Shown one piece after another: positions 62,291 to 64,000 of a stretch of 64,000 nucleotides of DNA. This DNA comes from Acidovorax delafieldii (GTDB taxonomy: Bacteria; Pseudomonadota; Gammaproteobacteria; Burkholderiales; Burkholderiaceae_C). The notes below the pieces were generated by a model, which was given only the letters and a program-made list of their open reading frames with translations, searched no databases and had not been told where the DNA came from. The stretch spans positions 1 through 64,000 of the forward strand of contig NZ_VJWE01000003.1 of NCBI RefSeq assembly GCF_007993815.1, written 5' to 3'. A program made the translations under genes and the position numbers. Position 1 is the stretch's first letter. The number at the start of each line of letters is the position of its first letter.

Positions 62291-63808
62291 ATGGCATCCC
62301 CCTCCGACAGCATCAGCATGGCCCTGTTTTGCGACTTTGAAAACGTCGCCCTGGGCGTGCGCGATGCGCAGTACGAAAAGTTCGACATCAAGCCCATCCT
62401 GGAGCGCCTGCTGCTCAAGGGCTCCATCGTGGTCAAGAAGGCCTATTGCGACTGGGAGCGCTACAAGGGCTTCAAGGCCACCATGCACGAGGCGAATTTC
62501 GAGCTGATCGAGATCCCCCATGTGCGCCAGTCGGGCAAAAACTCGGCCGACATCCGCCTGGTGGTGGATGCGCTGGACCTCTGCTACACCAAGTCGCACG
62601 TCAACACCTTCGTCATCATCAGCGGCGACTCGGACTTCTCGCCGCTGGTGTCTAAGCTGCGCGAGAACAACAAGCAGGTGATCGGCGTGGGCGTGAAGCA
62701 GTCCACGTCCGATCTGCTGATTGCCAACTGCGACGAATTCATCTTCTACGACGACCTGGTGCGCGAAAACCAGCGCGCCCAGGCCCGCCGCCAGAGCCCG
62801 GGCAGCAATCCGGCACCCGCGCCCCGTCGCAGCCCCGAGGAGGAGCGCAACCGCAAGGAAAGCCAGGACGCACGCCGCACCCAGGGCGTGGAGCTGGCGG
62901 CCGAAACGTTTGAAGCCCTGCTGTCCGAGCGCGGCGACACCGGCAAGATCTGGGCCTCGGTGCTCAAGGAGGCCATCAAGCGTCGCAAGCCCGATTTCAG
63001 CGAAGGCCGGTATGGCTTCCGCACCTTTGGCAACCTGCTCGAAGAAGCGCAGGCGCGCGGCCTGCTGGAGTTTGGGCGCGATGAAAAATCGGGAGCCTAT
63101 GTGTTCCGCAGCCACGGTGGGCCGACGGCCGCCGCCGCGTCCGCGCGGCCTGAAGGCGCCGGTGAGCGAGCCAGCCAGGGCGGCGCCACGCGGCACGACT
63201 TTCATGCGGTGGCGACGGCACCCGATTTGCGTTCTGACAGTGGCGAAGGGCAGGGCGCGCCGGGCCGCAGCCGGGGGCGTCGCGGTGAGGGCGCAGACCG
63301 CCCAGACACTCGCTCCACGCAGCGCAGCGAGCCGCGCCATGACTCGAACCAGGAGCCACTGGCGTCCGAGCAGGCGGATGTGCCGTCAGAGCGCCCGGCC
63401 AGCCGCTATTTCAGCCAGCCGGTGGCCCACGAGGCCGGGCCATTGGAGCGGGTGATCGACAGCAGCCCTGAGCAGGATGCGCGCACCGAAGCGTTGGATG
63501 GCTCCGAGGCCCCGGCAGCGCAGATACCTGCTGAGAACGATGGTGCCGAGCCTGCAGCCCCTCGCCGCAGCCGTGCCCGCAGTGGAGGCGGTGCCAAGCC
63601 AGCTGCCAGCGCCCCCAAGGCTGCTGCTGCGCCCCGAGCGCGTGGCGCGCGTGCCGTGGCGGATGCGGGCGGTGCTACAGCTGCCGAGGCATCGGCTTCT
63701 GTGGCCGACGCACCAGCCGCTGAGGCACAAGACGCGGATCCCACCAAGGTGGCCGCTCCCCGTCCACGCAGCCGGGCCCGCAAGCCGGCCGCCAAACCCG
63801 CCGAGTAA
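62291..63808 (+). CDS. NYN-domain / OST-HTH protein with disordered tail
   Basis: A 505-residue protein. The N-terminal NYN (LabA/DUF88) PIN-like nuclease domain (about 8-160) has the acidic residues of MALFCDFENVALG, NSADIRLVVDALDL and VIISGDSDFSPLVSKLRE. A winged OST-HTH/LOTUS-like RNA-binding segment follows (about 200-280; LLSERGDTGKIWASVLKEAIKRRKPDFSEGRYGFRTFGNLLEEAQ). The last ~220 residues are low-complexity, rich in Ala, Pro, Arg and Glu. It is likely an RNA-processing or RNA-binding factor; the catalytic acids look intact. Confidence 0.9.
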   Translation: MASPSDSISMALFCDFENVALGVRDAQYEKFDIKPILERLLLKGSIVVKKAYCDWERYKGFKATMHEANFELIEIPHVRQSGKNSADIRLVVDALDLCYTKSHVNTFVIISGDSDFSPLVSKLRENNKQVIGVGVKQSTSDLLIANCDEFIFYDDLVRENQRAQARRQSPGSNPAPAPRRSPEEERNRKESQDARRTQGVELAAETFEALLSERGDTGKIWASVLKEAIKRRKPDFSEGRYGFRTFGNLLEEAQARGLLEFGRDEKSGAYVFRSHGGPTAAAASARPEGAGERASQGGATRHDFHAVATAPDLRSDSGEGQGAPGRSRGRRGEGADRPDTRSTQRSEPRHDSNQEPLASEQADVPSERPASRYFSQPVAHEAGPLERVIDSSPEQDARTEALDGSEAPAAQIPAENDGAEPAAPRRSRARSGGGAKPAASAPKAAAAPRARGARAVADAGGATAAEASASVADAPAAEAQDADPTKVAAPRPRSRARKPAAKPAE

Positions 63809-63811
63809 GTG

Positions 63812-64000
63812 TTATTGGCCGGCTGCGGTCGCTGAGCGCCGCAACGCCAGCCGCTCTTGCACCTCTTCGTAGCGGGGCGGCGTGCAGCCCGCCCGCTCCA
63901 CGCAGTGGCTGGCGCTGGCCAGCGCATGGTGCAGCACGGCGCGCAGCCGGGCCTCCGCAACCGGCGCCGTCAGGCCACCCGGGCGCAAGGTCAGCGCTTC
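63812..64000 (-). CDS. C-terminal end of an unidentified gene (partial)
   Basis: An open frame enters from the right edge and ends with TAA at 63812-63814, giving 62 residues (C-terminal HHALASASHCVERAGCTPPR..EVQERLALRRSA). It converges with the NYN gene. The frame is open to the edge and its codon pattern fits the local GC-rich style. The family was not recognised. Confidence 0.55.
   Translation of the reverse strand, partial: EALTLRPGGLTAPVAEARLRAVLHHALASASHCVERAGCTPPRYEEVQERLALRRSATAAGQ

Noticed and set aside
60614..63340. A 908-residue open frame on the minus strand across the Lrp, Bug and NYN genes
   Set aside because: It is the antisense shadow of three well-supported genes, has no recognisable domain and has low-complexity, His/Gly/Arg-rich content typical of reverse frames in GC-rich DNA.

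Overview
The window is high-GC (mid-60s percent by eye) and densely coded. Its 5S rRNA, Bug-type (TctC) solute-binding proteins, LiuR regulator and overall gene content point to a betaproteobacterium of the Comamonadaceae, most likely Acidovorax or a close relative. This is inferred from gene content and sequence style, not from a database search. It is ordinary chromosome: no phage, IS element, CRISPR array or tRNA was seen.

Layout. 1-330: end of an rRNA operon (23S tail, 5S, terminator). 481-10715: a leucine/isovalerate catabolic locus. LiuR sits beside two ACGT-rich palindromic operators. On one side is a divergent metallo-beta-lactamase-fold hydrolase. On the other is a co-directional run: thioesterase, isovaleryl-CoA dehydrogenase, carbonic anhydrase, isocitrate dehydrogenase kinase/phosphatase (AceK), thiolase, an unknown protein, an SDR and a second acyl-CoA dehydrogenase. 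10779-15432: an unknown two-helix membrane protein and a response regulator/hybrid kinase operon. 15613-23247: assorted genes (Cys-repeat lipoprotein, CsgG-like lipoprotein with a peptidoglycan-binding tail, DUF2237, DUF421, DUF4197, YchJ, HAD, patatin, GST). 23414-24412: a low-GC DUF4034 gene. 24510-33183: AraC regulator divergent from an acyl-CoA synthetase - MCC beta - DinB - enoyl-CoA hydratase - DUF4126 - MCC alpha operon, the second half of leucine degradation; HMG-CoA lyase is at 38800. 33253-37672: a GhrA-like reductase and a small catabolic cluster (Bug protein, BKACE enzyme, a 3-hydroxyacyl-CoA dehydrogenase frameshifted at a run of nine G). 39737-45726: a complete tripartite RND efflux operon. 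45935-49731: YbaK-DUF1289-isomerase operon, an MHS-family transporter and a tiny Ala/Pro-rich membrane protein. 49822-52140: two tandem paralogous ABC substrate-binding proteins. 52351-58224: a giant 1957-residue UvrA with four ABC modules. 58407-64000: lipoprotein, YkgJ-like protein, CtlX divergent from an Lrp regulator, a Bug protein, a NYN/OST-HTH protein and a partial gene.

How it fits together: acyl-CoA synthetase, isovaleryl-CoA dehydrogenase, MCC alpha/beta, methylglutaconyl-CoA hydratase, HMG-CoA lyase and thiolase give a full leucine-to-acetyl-CoA route. Carbonic anhydrase could supply bicarbonate for MCC, and AceK could switch carbon into the glyoxylate shunt when acetyl-CoA is the growth product.

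Two kinds of repeat stand out. One is a ~60 bp dispersed element found in at least six places, inside genes or supplying their start and stop codons. The other is a 163 bp near-palindrome between the MHS transporter and the small membrane protein.
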